Positions 1 to 7,893 of a stretch of DNA of 64,000 nt are shown one piece after another (the first letter of the stretch is position 1; each line of letters begins with the position of its first letter). The notes under the pieces were generated by a model. It did no database searches and was not told the DNA's origin. It worked only from the letters and a program-made list of their open reading frames with translations. Origin of the DNA: Aliarcobacter skirrowii CCUG 10374 (GTDB taxonomy: Bacteria; Campylobacterota; Campylobacteria; Campylobacterales; Arcobacteraceae); assembly GCF_003544835.1 (NCBI RefSeq), contig NZ_CP032099.1, positions 1,860,001 to 1,924,000 of the forward strand. Direction: 5' to 3'. The position numbers and the translations under genes are program-made.

Positions 1-18
1 AAATATTACAATCTCTTT

Positions 19-46
19 AAAGTAGATAGATAAAACTATCTACTTT
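19..46. terminator. Displaced mnmG terminator hairpin
   Basis: An 11-bp perfect inverted repeat (arms 19-29 and 36-46, 6-nt loop) is followed on the plus strand by TGTTTT. Read on the minus strand, the bases just before it restore the original 3' end of mnmG, with the TAG stop inside the hairpin arm. It is therefore probably the native mnmG terminator, now separated from its gene by the 23-kb transposon. It may also terminate a plus-strand gene lying left of the window. Confidence 0.7.
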
Positions 47-55
47 TGTTTTAAA

Positions 56-60
56 AACAT
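56..60. repeat. Left target-site duplication (imperfect)
   Basis: AACAT lies immediately before the TGT that opens the transposon. The other flank, at 23147-23151, is AACCT. Tn7-like elements make 5-bp duplications, and four of the five bases agree. The mismatch is easily explained by drift in this copy, which is no longer coding. Confidence 0.65.
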
Positions 61-69
61 TGTGAGATT

Positions 70-203
70 CAGAATAATTTGATAATAGATTTTTCATACT
101 ATAAGTCCCTTTTTTTAAATGATTTTATAATAGTTTTTATTAAAATCAATTTTATATGTGTACAATAAAAATTGATAATATTAACAATCAGTGAGTCATA
201 ATA
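70..203 (+). repeat. Candidate TnsB-binding repeats, left-hand end
   Basis: Copies at 70-88 (15/19 to the middle repeat of the other end), 115-133 (weaker, 14/19 to the 70-88 copy) and 163-181 (17/19 to the same middle repeat), with a degenerate one near 185-203, all point inward from the transposon terminus at 61. The shared core is TTGATAAT or close to it. The sites are more widely spaced than at the other end, echoing the unequal ends of Tn7. Apart from this transposon end and the mnmG remnant, no gene is seen in 1-300. Confidence 0.55.
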
Positions 204-300
204 GATATTATAGGATCTACAAGCATATAATTAATATTGCATGTCTAAATGAACTAAAAAATTTAAATTAAAATTTCTTATCAGCAAGAAAACCTATGCA

Positions 301-1299
301 CTATGAAGCCTTGTCTACTCTTTCTTTTAAAACTCCCATAATCTCTTTTGCCAAATGAAAAGCTAGAGTTGGAGGAACGGCATTTCCAACCATTTTGTAC
401 CCAGCACTTAGATTTTTGTAACAAAACTTATGATTATCAGGAAAAGATTGCACTCTTGCACACTCTCTAATACTTAATCTTCTGTATAAATGTTCACATC
501 CACTTATAAAGGCTTGCTTATCTTTTCCAATTTTTTCCATTTTTGGAGCTTGTGGATGAAGAGGTGCATGTCTTCCACCTGCTTGAATTGTAAATGATTG
601 TTCATCCCAACTTCTAACACGATTTCTAGACATATACATAGAAGAAAATCCACCCAACATATATTCATGATTCAGAACTTCACAAGAGTTTAAAGTATAG
701 TTTTTTTCATCAGGCAATGAAACATTATCTTTTAAATCCCAAATTACATCTTTGAGTGTTTTTTTATGATGAATTTTTTTAGGAAATTTAAAAGTAATAT
801 CTAAATCATTTCTAAATCCTATAAAAAATACTCTTTCTCTATCTTGAGCAACTCCAAAATCAGAAGCATTTAAAAGTTTGAAAGATAAGTTATAACCACT
901 ATCTTTAAAATGATTTTTGATATTTTCTAAAGCATCACTATGTCTTGAAGCCAACATCCCTGATACATTTTCAGCTAAGAAAAATAGAGGTTTTTTATCT
1001 CTTAAAACTCGAATAAATTCAAAAAACAGTTGTCCTCTTTTGTCATTTATTCCTCTTAAACTTCCTGCTTCACTCCAACTTTGACATGGAGGTCCACCAA
1101 TAAGTCCAATAGCATCAGGAATTTCACTTGATGGAATATTTACAATACTTCTTCTATCAAGTTTTGTATCTGAAAAATTTGTTTCAAATGTTTCCCAAAT
1201 TTCTTTATCATATTCATTTGCCCAAATAGTATTAAATCCTGCTTGATGAAAACCTAAGTCTAAACCACCAGCACCTGAGAATAGAGATATTATGTTCAT
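301..1299 (-). CDS. DNA (cytosine-5-)-methyltransferase, M.NgoPII/HaeIII type
   Basis: Protects host DNA by methylating cytosine in the site cut by the NgoPII-like endonuclease at 2976-3830; GGCC is expected from that family. The 332-aa protein shows motif I (FSGAGGLDLG, residues 7-16), the catalytic PCQ loop with Cys72, ENV at 110-112, the QDRER block and a C-terminal GNAVPP motif. It resembles the remembered M.NgoPII sequence along its whole length (for example GQLFFEFIR, MSRNRV, HPQAPKMEK). The start chosen is the ATG at 1299, which overlaps the upstream stop as TAATG and implies translational coupling; an ATG 12 bases earlier would add MGSI. It is last in a five-gene minus-strand operon that begins with the endonuclease. 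The target sequence is inferred from homology. Confidence 0.9.
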   Translation of the reverse strand: MNIISLFSGAGGLDLGFHQAGFNTIWANEYDKEIWETFETNFSDTKLDRRSIVNIPSSEIPDAIGLIGGPPCQSWSEAGSLRGINDKRGQLFFEFIRVLRDKKPLFFLAENVSGMLASRHSDALENIKNHFKDSGYNLSFKLLNASDFGVAQDRERVFFIGFRNDLDITFKFPKKIHHKKTLKDVIWDLKDNVSLPDEKNYTLNSCEVLNHEYMLGGFSSMYMSRNRVRSWDEQSFTIQAGGRHAPLHPQAPKMEKIGKDKQAFISGCEHLYRRLSIRECARVQSFPDNHKFCYKNLSAGYKMVGNAVPPTLAFHLAKEIMGVLKERVDKAS

Positions 1300-1877
1300 T
1301 ATTGAACCCAATCTTTGAAATTATTATATCCATCATCAGCATTCCATTTATAAACTTGAAAAAAGTTTGATAAAGTTAAAACTTTTTGAAGTTCTAATGT
1401 ATGATTAATGTTTATTTTAGAACTACCATCAATTTCATTATAGTAGTACCATTTTCCATCTTCTTTTTTTTCAATCAAATGATAAGAATTGTTATTTTCA
1501 GCATAAACACCAACATAATCTAATGGATTTTTACCTAAATCTTTAGTTTTTTGATCTTTACATTTTATACCATTTATATGAACACCAAAAATATGATTAC
1601 CTTTTTTTACACTTTTCAATAACTCATATCTAACCCAAGGTCTTTGATAAGTTTCACTACCAATTAGAACACAAGTATTTGATGTATTATTTAACCCATT
1701 ATTAATAAGTTTCTTTAAAGCAACTTTTCCTTCTTTTTTCGCTTTTTCCCACATAGAAGAATCATAATATCCTGCTTCTTGAGCATTTAATTTAAATTGT
1801 CCATGATTTCTTACAACATTAGCTCTAAAATCAATAACATCCTGATAGTGGAAACTAAAAAATACTTTTTTTGCCAT
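1299..1877 (-). CDS. TIR-like (DUF1863/MTH538) protein, ThsB-like
   Basis: A 192-aa protein with the MTH538 TIR-like fold found in Thoeris ThsB proteins. It has an N-terminal VFFSFHYQD strand, a central CVLIGSETYQ strand and WVRYEL, whose Glu85 is the likely NADase-type catalytic residue. In known systems such proteins make a cyclic ADP-ribose-type signal that activates a partner effector. It lies one base from the membrane protein gene upstream and shares a TAATG junction with the methyltransferase gene downstream, so the operon is tightly coupled. No ThsA-type effector (SIR2 or Macro domain) is visible; the membrane protein next door could be the effector. The fold call is good; the signalling role is inferred. 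Confidence 0.75.
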   Translation of the reverse strand: MAKKVFFSFHYQDVIDFRANVVRNHGQFKLNAQEAGYYDSSMWEKAKKEGKVALKKLINNGLNNTSNTCVLIGSETYQRPWVRYELLKSVKKGNHIFGVHINGIKCKDQKTKDLGKNPLDYVGVYAENNNSYHLIEKKEDGKWYYYNEIDGSSKININHTLELQKVLTLSNFFQVYKWNADDGYNNFKDWVQ

Positions 1878-1878
1878 T

Positions 1879-2358
1879 TTAGTTTCCTCCTTGAGATAAT
1901 TTTATACATTTTAGTAATAATTCAAAATAATTGAAATAAATAATAATAAAATAAATAGATAACATTATTAGAATACTTCCATAAAAAGGCAATGTACTAA
2001 TAGAAAACATAATTTGCAAAACAGATTGAACTTTATCTTTAAATCTAACTGGATTCATATTGAAAAGATTATCATCTTTAGTTAATCTATAGCTAATAAC
2101 CCAATCATGTACTTTTCTAAATAATCGTTCTTGTTGTAAATAATATGAGTCTAAAAACCAAAAAGCAATTAATGGAATAAAAGCTATAAAAATATGATTA
2201 TTATTACCTTTGAAAAGTAATGTGGCAACAATAAGAGTTATTGTCCATGTTTTAACATTGAAAGAATTTCCTGCCATTCTCTTAATAATATCTTGTACAA
2301 TTTTAACTTCTTCTATTAAAATCTTTTCTCTATCTAGTTTTTTATTATTTTCTGACAT
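1879..2358 (-). CDS. Small membrane protein between two TIR genes
   Basis: A 159-aa protein with a charged N-terminus (about residues 1-35), hydrophobic segments near 38-50 and 55-70, a soluble stretch with QQERLFRKVHDW, and a strongly hydrophobic C-terminal region (about 115-147). Total membrane segments are three or four. I recall similar short proteins (RMAxNSF...W, FxLDxYxLxQERLFR) beside TIR and DUF1863 genes, but know no biochemistry for them. Its start overlaps the end of the upstream TIR gene by 14 bases, and an AGGAG ribosome-binding site precedes it. By position it could be a membrane-disrupting effector gated by the TIR products; that is inference. Confidence 0.6.
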   Translation of the reverse strand: MSENNKKLDREKILIEEVKIVQDIIKRMAGNSFNVKTWTITLIVATLLFKGNNNHIFIAFIPLIAFWFLDSYYLQQERLFRKVHDWVISYRLTKDDNLFNMNPVRFKDKVQSVLQIMFSISTLPFYGSILIMLSIYFIIIYFNYFELLLKCIKLSQGGN

Positions 2359-2953
2359 ATGGTTTTTCTCCTGTTATCCAACTATTTAATAATACATATT
2401 TATCTTGATTCTCTCTAACCCATAATCTCATTTCATTTAATTGATTTTTTTCTTTATCAATATAATAATATAGTCCTAAATATTCTTCACCTTTAAAATT
2501 ATCATTAAAATTATTACCATATTTTTTTAAAGGTAAAATACCTACCATCTTATCTTTTATTCCATCAAAATATCCAAGTTCCCAAGGCATCCATCTTGAT
2601 TTTTGTGAATTATCTGATGTTGCATATATTAAACATTTAGATTGTTTCATTCTTGTTTGTAAAACTTCAGCTGTTTTTTTATTTATTTCATCTCTACTTA
2701 AGAGTTTATCTGTAATCCAATCTACATAAACACTAAAACCATAACTTTCCAATTCATTTTTTAATGCGGGAATAATTTCTCTATCAGCATAGCTATGAGA
2801 TAAAAATATATCAAATGAATCTTGACTAATAGAATTTATATTAATACTACTTGATTCTGATAATAAACCCATTCTAAGCGAATTATCATATGATTTAGAA
2901 TTATATAAATAATTCGTTTTTTGTTTTAATTCTTCATAACTGAATAATGCCAT
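2345..2953 (-). CDS. TIR domain protein
   Basis: A 202-aa protein with a ~45-residue N-terminal extension followed by a TIR domain. DIFLSHSYADR (48-58) is the first strand and box 1, YVDW follows near 76-79, and WMPWELGYFDG (121-131) carries the expected catalytic Glu125. Bacterial TIR domains of this kind cleave NAD+ or make cyclic ADP-ribose signals in antiphage defence. It is second in the minus-strand operon, 22 bases after the endonuclease gene and overlapping the membrane-protein gene. An AGGA sequence precedes the start. Two different TIR-family genes sandwiching one membrane protein inside a restriction-modification operon is unusual. Confidence 0.8.
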   Translation of the reverse strand: MALFSYEELKQKTNYLYNSKSYDNSLRMGLLSESSSININSISQDSFDIFLSHSYADREIIPALKNELESYGFSVYVDWITDKLLSRDEINKKTAEVLQTRMKQSKCLIYATSDNSQKSRWMPWELGYFDGIKDKMVGILPLKKYGNNFNDNFKGEEYLGLYYYIDKEKNQLNEMRLWVRENQDKYVLLNSWITGEKPYVRK

Positions 2954-2975
2954 TTCATGTCCTTTCTATTTTTTA

Positions 2976-3830
2976 TTATATTTTAAACATCAAAAACTTC
3001 CCATCCATCAACTGAACAGGATTATTTGGATTTTTGATTCTTACATCACTTACACTCACATTTGGATTATTCAGATTTTCTATTATCTGTTTATCTTCCG
3101 AAGGCATTGATTCATATTTGTCTTTTTTCATAAGACAAATAAGTTGAAAAGATTTTGTTTCATCATAACTATAAAGATAATTAAATATTTTTGTAGGATT
3201 CTCAATATGCCACATTCCTCGAATTCTAAGGTCTGTAATTCCAAGTGGATCAACTTTTTTTACTTTTCCAAGCTCGTTTGTCTCTGTAAATTCTACATTT
3301 GGAATAGATGTAATACCTGTTGAAATAGTGTCTTTTATTCTTTCATACACTTCTTTATCCGCAGAAAAACAATCACCATATACAAACCATAAAGATTTTA
3401 AACTGTTTGTATTTTTTGGAACATTGCCTATCACATAAAGCATATCTTTTATAATCCAATTTGGCTCACAATATCTACAAGCAGTTGTAATCATAGAACT
3501 ATTTGAAAAAAGTTTTGCTTTTGGATATGAACTATTTAGTGCTATTGCTGTGTTGTGAGATTCAAGTTTTTTTATTTCTATTGCATCACTATTACGTAAT
3601 ATCAAATCAGGTGGATTATTTTTATTCCCACTATAAGAATAAGTTTGTGAAAAAGCAACAAGTCTTGTTGTTTCATTTGTTACATTTATAGTTCCTGCAA
3701 AAATATCTTTGATAAACTCTTCAAGTCCAGCTCCCATATTGTTTGCTCGATTATTGCCATTTGTTAGAGTTGAAACATTGCTTTGATAACTATTTATTGT
3801 GTTGATAAATGCTTTTAAAATATTACTCAT
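2976..3830 (-). CDS. NgoPII-type type II restriction endonuclease
   Basis: Cuts unmodified double-stranded DNA; GG/CC specificity is expected for the NgoPII family. The 284-aa protein contains the PD-(D/E)xK nuclease core, PPDLILR with Asp75 and AIEIKK with Glu85 and Lys87. It matches the remembered NgoPII sequence at many points (NNRAN, GLEEFIKDIF, NPPD, LNSSYPKAKL, RIRGMW, SDVRIKNPNNP). Length is close to the family norm, so it looks intact. It is first in the operon and the cognate methyltransferase is fifth, with the TIR cassette between them. Usually the two enzymes are adjacent, so the cassette looks inserted into the pair. Confidence 0.9.
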   Translation of the reverse strand: MSNILKAFINTINSYQSNVSTLTNGNNRANNMGAGLEEFIKDIFAGTINVTNETTRLVAFSQTYSYSGNKNNPPDLILRNSDAIEIKKLESHNTAIALNSSYPKAKLFSNSSMITTACRYCEPNWIIKDMLYVIGNVPKNTNSLKSLWFVYGDCFSADKEVYERIKDTISTGITSIPNVEFTETNELGKVKKVDPLGITDLRIRGMWHIENPTKIFNYLYSYDETKSFQLICLMKKDKYESMPSEDKQIIENLNNPNVSVSDVRIKNPNNPVQLMDGKFLMFKI

Positions 3831-3965
3831 AATTTTCCCTATTTTTTTAGATTATACCCTAAATAAAATTACAATATAAAAAATATTATGAAGTGTAATT
3901 TATGTTAGGAGAAACTAAAGCATATAGGATTAATTCATTTATAAAAAGTATTTATTATATTAATA

Positions 3966-4268
3966 TTATATGATTTTTCTAATTTCTTTTGTATTAATTT
4001 CATACAACTTATTTATTCCATTATGCAATTGTTTTTTTGTCTCTAACAACTCTATAATACGCTCTACATACAAAGGAATACCATGATTACTCCAACCATA
4101 AATTGTAGGTTTTGAAATCCCAGAATATCTAGAGAATCTCGATATATTCATATCTATGCAGCTTATTTTCTCTTTGAATTGTTCTAAATTCAAAGTCGAT
4201 TTCTTTGACTTTGTTCTAGTCTTTCCATAAATATTATTTTCATTTTTTCTATTATTTTTTTCATTCAT
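3966..4268 (-). CDS. Small HTH DNA-binding protein, possible controller
   Basis: A 100-aa basic protein starting at the ATG at 4268, which has AAAGG seven bases upstream; an in-frame ATG at 4310 lacks such a site. Residues 42-62 (ISRFSRYSGISKPTIYGWSNHG) read as a helix-turn-helix of the Cro/MerR-like class, where an alpha-helical ISKPTIYGW would contact DNA. It is transcribed divergently from the methyltransferase gene at 4336 with about 67 bases between starts, the arrangement of restriction-modification controller genes. No specific family is recognised and the regulatory role is inferred from position. Confidence 0.5.
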   Translation of the reverse strand: MNEKNNRKNENNIYGKTRTKSKKSTLNLEQFKEKISCIDMNISRFSRYSGISKPTIYGWSNHGIPLYVERIIELLETKKQLHNGINKLYEINTKEIRKII

Positions 4269-4335
4269 ATTTAAACCTTTATTAAGTAAAAGTATATTAA
4301 AATAATACAACTTATAAAAACATTAAGGAATTTTT

Positions 4336-5361
4336 ATGAAAAGTATCAAAGCAATCGATTTCTTCAGTGGAGCGGGAGGTCTAACTAGTGGGCTTAAAAT
4401 GGCAGGTATAGATGTATTTGCTGGTGTTGATTTTGAACCATCTTGTAAAGAAACTTATGAAAAAAATAATAATGCAATGTTTATTAATAAGAGTATTGTT
4501 GATATTTCTATAAAAGAAATAAAGGAACTTTTCAAAAGAAATACCACAAAAAATGATTTTACAATGTTAGCTGGATGTGCACCTTGCCAACCATATAGTA
4601 TGATTAACACTAGAAAGAAACAAGATGATGAAAGAAAAACACTCCTTGATGAATTTAGAAAAATTATTAATGGGGTTAAGCCTCATTTTGTACTTATGGA
4701 AAATGTAAGCAGGCTAAATGAAGAAAATCCATACTTTTCAAAATTTATTGATATGCTTGAAAAAAATAATTACAAGTATGAATATAAAGTATTAAATGCA
4801 AAAGATTTTGGAGTTGCACAAAATAGAAAAAGACTATTTTTGATAGCTACAAGAATAAAAAAACTAAATTTATCATTTGATAATATTCAGAAAAAAGCAC
4901 CTATTTATTTAAAAGATGTAATCTCTCACTTAGAGCCAATACAACACAATAATTCATCTAAAAGAGATATTTTACATAGGGCAAAAGAACTAAATGAAAT
5001 CAATCTTAAAAGAATAAAAGCTACGCCATTAAATGGTGGATTAAGGTCTGCTTGGAATGAAGATTTAAGATTACCTTGTCATAAAGCTAAAGAAGTATTC
5101 CCTGATAACTATGGAAGATTAGCTTGGGATAAATTGAGTTCAACAATTACAACAAAATTTAATCAATACTATAGTGGGAGATTTGGTCATCCAGAACAAG
5201 ATAGAGCTTTATCCTTAAGAGAAGGTGCTTTAATTCAAACTTTTCCGAAAGATTATCAATTCTTCGGAACAGATTACCAGATAGCTAGGCAAATCGGTAA
5301 TGCAGTTCCTGTTAATTTATCAAGAGCAGTTGGTGAAGTTATTATTTCTTCAATTGCCTAA
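4336..5361 (+). CDS. DNA (cytosine-5-)-methyltransferase
   Basis: The 341-aa enzyme has motif I DFFSGAGGL (8-16), APCQP with catalytic Cys84, ENV (122-124), QNRKR (162-166) and a C-terminal QIGNAVPVNL block, so it is complete. The target-recognition region (about 180-290) differs from that of the methyltransferase at 301-1299, so specificity probably differs. AAGGAA lies upstream of the ATG. It converges on the GHKL ATPase gene at 5380, across an inverted repeat. No classical endonuclease is adjacent; the ATPase with a HEPN-like tail is the only candidate effector. Confidence 0.85.
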   Translation: MKSIKAIDFFSGAGGLTSGLKMAGIDVFAGVDFEPSCKETYEKNNNAMFINKSIVDISIKEIKELFKRNTTKNDFTMLAGCAPCQPYSMINTRKKQDDERKTLLDEFRKIINGVKPHFVLMENVSRLNEENPYFSKFIDMLEKNNYKYEYKVLNAKDFGVAQNRKRLFLIATRIKKLNLSFDNIQKKAPIYLKDVISHLEPIQHNNSSKRDILHRAKELNEINLKRIKATPLNGGLRSAWNEDLRLPCHKAKEVFPDNYGRLAWDKLSSTITTKFNQYYSGRFGHPEQDRALSLREGALIQTFPKDYQFFGTDYQIARQIGNAVPVNLSRAVGEVIISSIA

Positions 5362-5372
5362 TCCTATATCTT

Positions 5373-5404
5373 GGATAAATTAATTTGTATAAAATAATTT
5401 ATCC
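5373..5404. terminator. Bidirectional hairpin between convergent genes
   Basis: Perfect 10-bp arms at 5373-5382 and 5395-5404 with a 12-nt loop lie between the methyltransferase stop (plus) and the ATPase stop (minus), overlapping the last codon of the latter. AT-rich arms make it weak, but its placement fits a shared terminator. Confidence 0.45.
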
Positions 5405-7008
5405 ATCTCTAAAAATAAATCTACAACTACCAAAAATCTTTTTGAATTCTCTTTAGATATTGTTTCATTATAACATTTTCTATCAGTAGTATGAAATGTT
5501 GCATTCCGTATAGCAACAATTGATTTTCCTAATTCTCTTATAGATCCTTTTATATTTCTTTGAGTATCAGGATTTTGAGAATTTGCCAATTGACTTAATT
5601 TAGCATACTTATTATTCTCACCATAAATTTCATTAAAAGCAGTTTCTCCATCTTTCCCTTTATAGTTATATTTTTTACATATATAATCTAACAAAGTATC
5701 ATAAGAAGTAGAAATATTATCTTTTGCATCATTTTTAAATATTTGATCTGATTTTAAAATATATGTTGGAGTTATTGCTTGAGCAATCCATTTAAAATTT
5801 TTAACTTTTGAACTATCAACAGATGAATCTTTTATACTATTCTTAATTTTAATATCCAATAGTGATATAAGTTCTTTTTTTATTTCTTCATTAGAAACAG
5901 AATCTATTATACTTTTTATACTTTTAAAATCTTCACTATTCTTATATTTATCAATAGCAGTATCTTTTTTTTCTTTTTCATCTTGATCATATAAATTTGC
6001 ATAAGATTTTAGAATTTTATTAATAATATCAAATAATTTTTCTGTTGTTTTTGTAGATTTGAGTGCAGTTCTATCAGTTCCTATATTATCTTGTTTCTCA
6101 TCATCTATAAAATCTACATGAAGTTCACCATACAAATAAGCATATCCATAACTATTAGATGGATTTATATTTAAATATGTTGCTTCTTGACAAAGTTTAC
6201 CTCTTGCAAATAATACTATTCCTTTATTTTCTTTTATAGTAACAGTTTTTTCTCTAGCAATTATAATCCCTTTAATTTTATTATTTTTAACATATTCAAT
6301 ATCTTCATTATGGGTAAGAAATTTATCGATATCATTTGGAATTAAATAATTTAATTTATTGCCAGCTCCTTTAATAACTTCATTATCTCTGAAAGCTTTA
6401 TCTATTGTGTAATTCCCAAATTTAATAATAAATTTATCTTTATCTTTTTCTTCTCCATACATTATATTTAATCTCTTGGCAATAGATGAAGCTATATCCT
6501 TATCCGCAGGAATATTTTGCGTATTTTCAATTAAAAATACTTTTGTTCCATTTTTTTCTTTTGTAGATACTGCTTTATCATCAATTACTGCATCATAAAA
6601 GAAATCGCCATCTTTGGTATATCCAGTATCAATTTTTAATGTACTTTTTAATCCATCTTGGACTGTTTCTATTCTAAATTTTTTAAATAACCCAAAACAT
6701 GCTAACTTTCCAAAACCTTTTCTCCCTGTCACTAATCTACCTAACTTTGTTCTAGTAGATGTATCTTTTCTTCTATTTAAGCCTACATTCATATAAATAT
6801 TTTTAAGAGTGTCTAGCGACATACCATAACCATCATCATCAATTATAATTTGTCCGCGACTTTTATCTACATTAATATTCACAATAGTGGCATCTGCATC
6901 ATAAGAATTGGTAATATACTCAATTAATACCCCAAAAATATTTTTATATAAATCCTCACCTAATTGAATAACTGCGTTAGCACCTACATTAAATTCTACT
7001 TTCCCCAT
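5380..7008 (-). CDS. GHKL (MORC/Hsp90-like) ATPase with HEPN-like C-terminus
   Basis: The 542-aa protein has an N-terminal GHKL ATP-binding domain: the N box EYITNSYDADA with Glu30 and Asn34, the G1 box DDDGYGM (58-63) and the G2 box GRKGFGK (95-101). MORC- and MutL-like ATPases of this kind are known beside restriction-modification methyltransferases. The last ~80 residues are helical and contain RNATFH (Arg501 to His506), matching the R-x4-H signature of HEPN ribonucleases. No PD-(D/E)xK site was seen. Start ATG follows AAGGAAATATAAT. It faces the cytosine methyltransferase at 4336. A nucleotide-gated RNase or nuclease partner is inference; the ATPase fold is clear. Confidence 0.7.
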   Translation of the reverse strand: MGKVEFNVGANAVIQLGEDLYKNIFGVLIEYITNSYDADATIVNINVDKSRGQIIIDDDGYGMSLDTLKNIYMNVGLNRRKDTSTRTKLGRLVTGRKGFGKLACFGLFKKFRIETVQDGLKSTLKIDTGYTKDGDFFYDAVIDDKAVSTKEKNGTKVFLIENTQNIPADKDIASSIAKRLNIMYGEEKDKDKFIIKFGNYTIDKAFRDNEVIKGAGNKLNYLIPNDIDKFLTHNEDIEYVKNNKIKGIIIAREKTVTIKENKGIVLFARGKLCQEATYLNINPSNSYGYAYLYGELHVDFIDDEKQDNIGTDRTALKSTKTTEKLFDIINKILKSYANLYDQDEKEKKDTAIDKYKNSEDFKSIKSIIDSVSNEEIKKELISLLDIKIKNSIKDSSVDSSKVKNFKWIAQAITPTYILKSDQIFKNDAKDNISTSYDTLLDYICKKYNYKGKDGETAFNEIYGENNKYAKLSQLANSQNPDTQRNIKGSIRELGKSIVAIRNATFHTTDRKCYNETISKENSKRFLVVVDLFLEMDKLFYTN

Positions 7009-7224
7009 ATTATATTTCCTTAATCTTTTAAACTAATTATTTTTAATTAATCTAAGTTATCTTAACCACTACTATATGTTATTAAAAGTTAATTTGTGAT
7101 TAAATTTATATAAATAAAAGATAATTAATATTATTAATATATAAATTAATAATACGAAGAAAAATTTCATAATATACTAAGTTAATCTATATATAATAAA
7201 ATAATTAAATTATTTGGAAAATCT

Positions 7225-7893
7225 ATGGAAAATTCAGAAATAAAATTTTCTCAGCGTAAAATTAAAAAGAACTATCGTTCTATAACTGGACATTTTCCAA
7301 GTATTAAAAATAATACTTCAATAGGTTTTGAATCAAAACTTGAAAAAGCTCATTTTTTATCTCTAGAATTTGATAATGAAGTAATCTCATATCAAGAACA
7401 GCCTCAAATAGAGATATGTATCAATGGTAAAAATAAAATTTATAGTGCAGATTGTTATATCAAAAGAGCTAAAAACTCAAATAAAAAAGATAGTATTGTA
7501 GAAATTAAGTATACAAATGAAATAGAAAAAAGAAAAGATTACTTCGAAAAAAAATTTGAAGCTGCAAAAACTTCAGTAAATAAATTGAATCTTGATTTTG
7601 AAGTTTATACTGAAAAAATACATAGTGAAATATATTTAGATAATTTGGATTTTTTATATAGATACAAATTGCAATCTATTGAAAATAAATATGAAGATCA
7701 GATATTAAAGATACTTAATAAAAATAATAAAATATCTGCTTTTGACTTGGCAAACTTAATATCAAAAAACCCTATAGAATACGGACTTATTTCAAATTGT
7801 ATTTGGGATTTGGTATGCAAAGAAAAACTAAAAACTAATTTAGAGTTATCAAAAATTACTATGAATTCATTAGTGGAGCTATCTTATGAGTAA
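7225..7893 (+). CDS. tnsA: TnsA-like transposon endonuclease
   Basis: TnsA cuts the 5' ends of a Tn7-like element so that transposition is cut-and-paste. The 222-aa protein follows the family layout: FESKLEK with Glu36/Glu40, a YQEQP strand, YSADC with Asp76 and VEIKY with Glu93/Lys95, a restriction-enzyme-like catalytic core, then a C-terminal winged-helix region (about 150-222) that normally contacts TnsC. Its end overlaps tnsB by 8 bases. The 216 bases upstream are shared with the divergent ATPase gene and hold several degenerate matches to the transposon-end repeats, which could allow TnsB autoregulation. Confidence 0.88.
   Translation: MENSEIKFSQRKIKKNYRSITGHFPSIKNNTSIGFESKLEKAHFLSLEFDNEVISYQEQPQIEICINGKNKIYSADCYIKRAKNSNKKDSIVEIKYTNEIEKRKDYFEKKFEAAKTSVNKLNLDFEVYTEKIHSEIYLDNLDFLYRYKLQSIENKYEDQILKILNKNNKISAFDLANLISKNPIEYGLISNCIWDLVCKEKLKTNLELSKITMNSLVELSYE

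Noticed and set aside
157-181. TGT at 157 followed by a good end repeat as the transposon terminus
   Set aside because: The spacing to the repeat is shorter than at the other end, and the preceding bases (TTATA) do not match AACCT. The TGT at 61 fits on both counts, so 163-181 is treated as an internal site.
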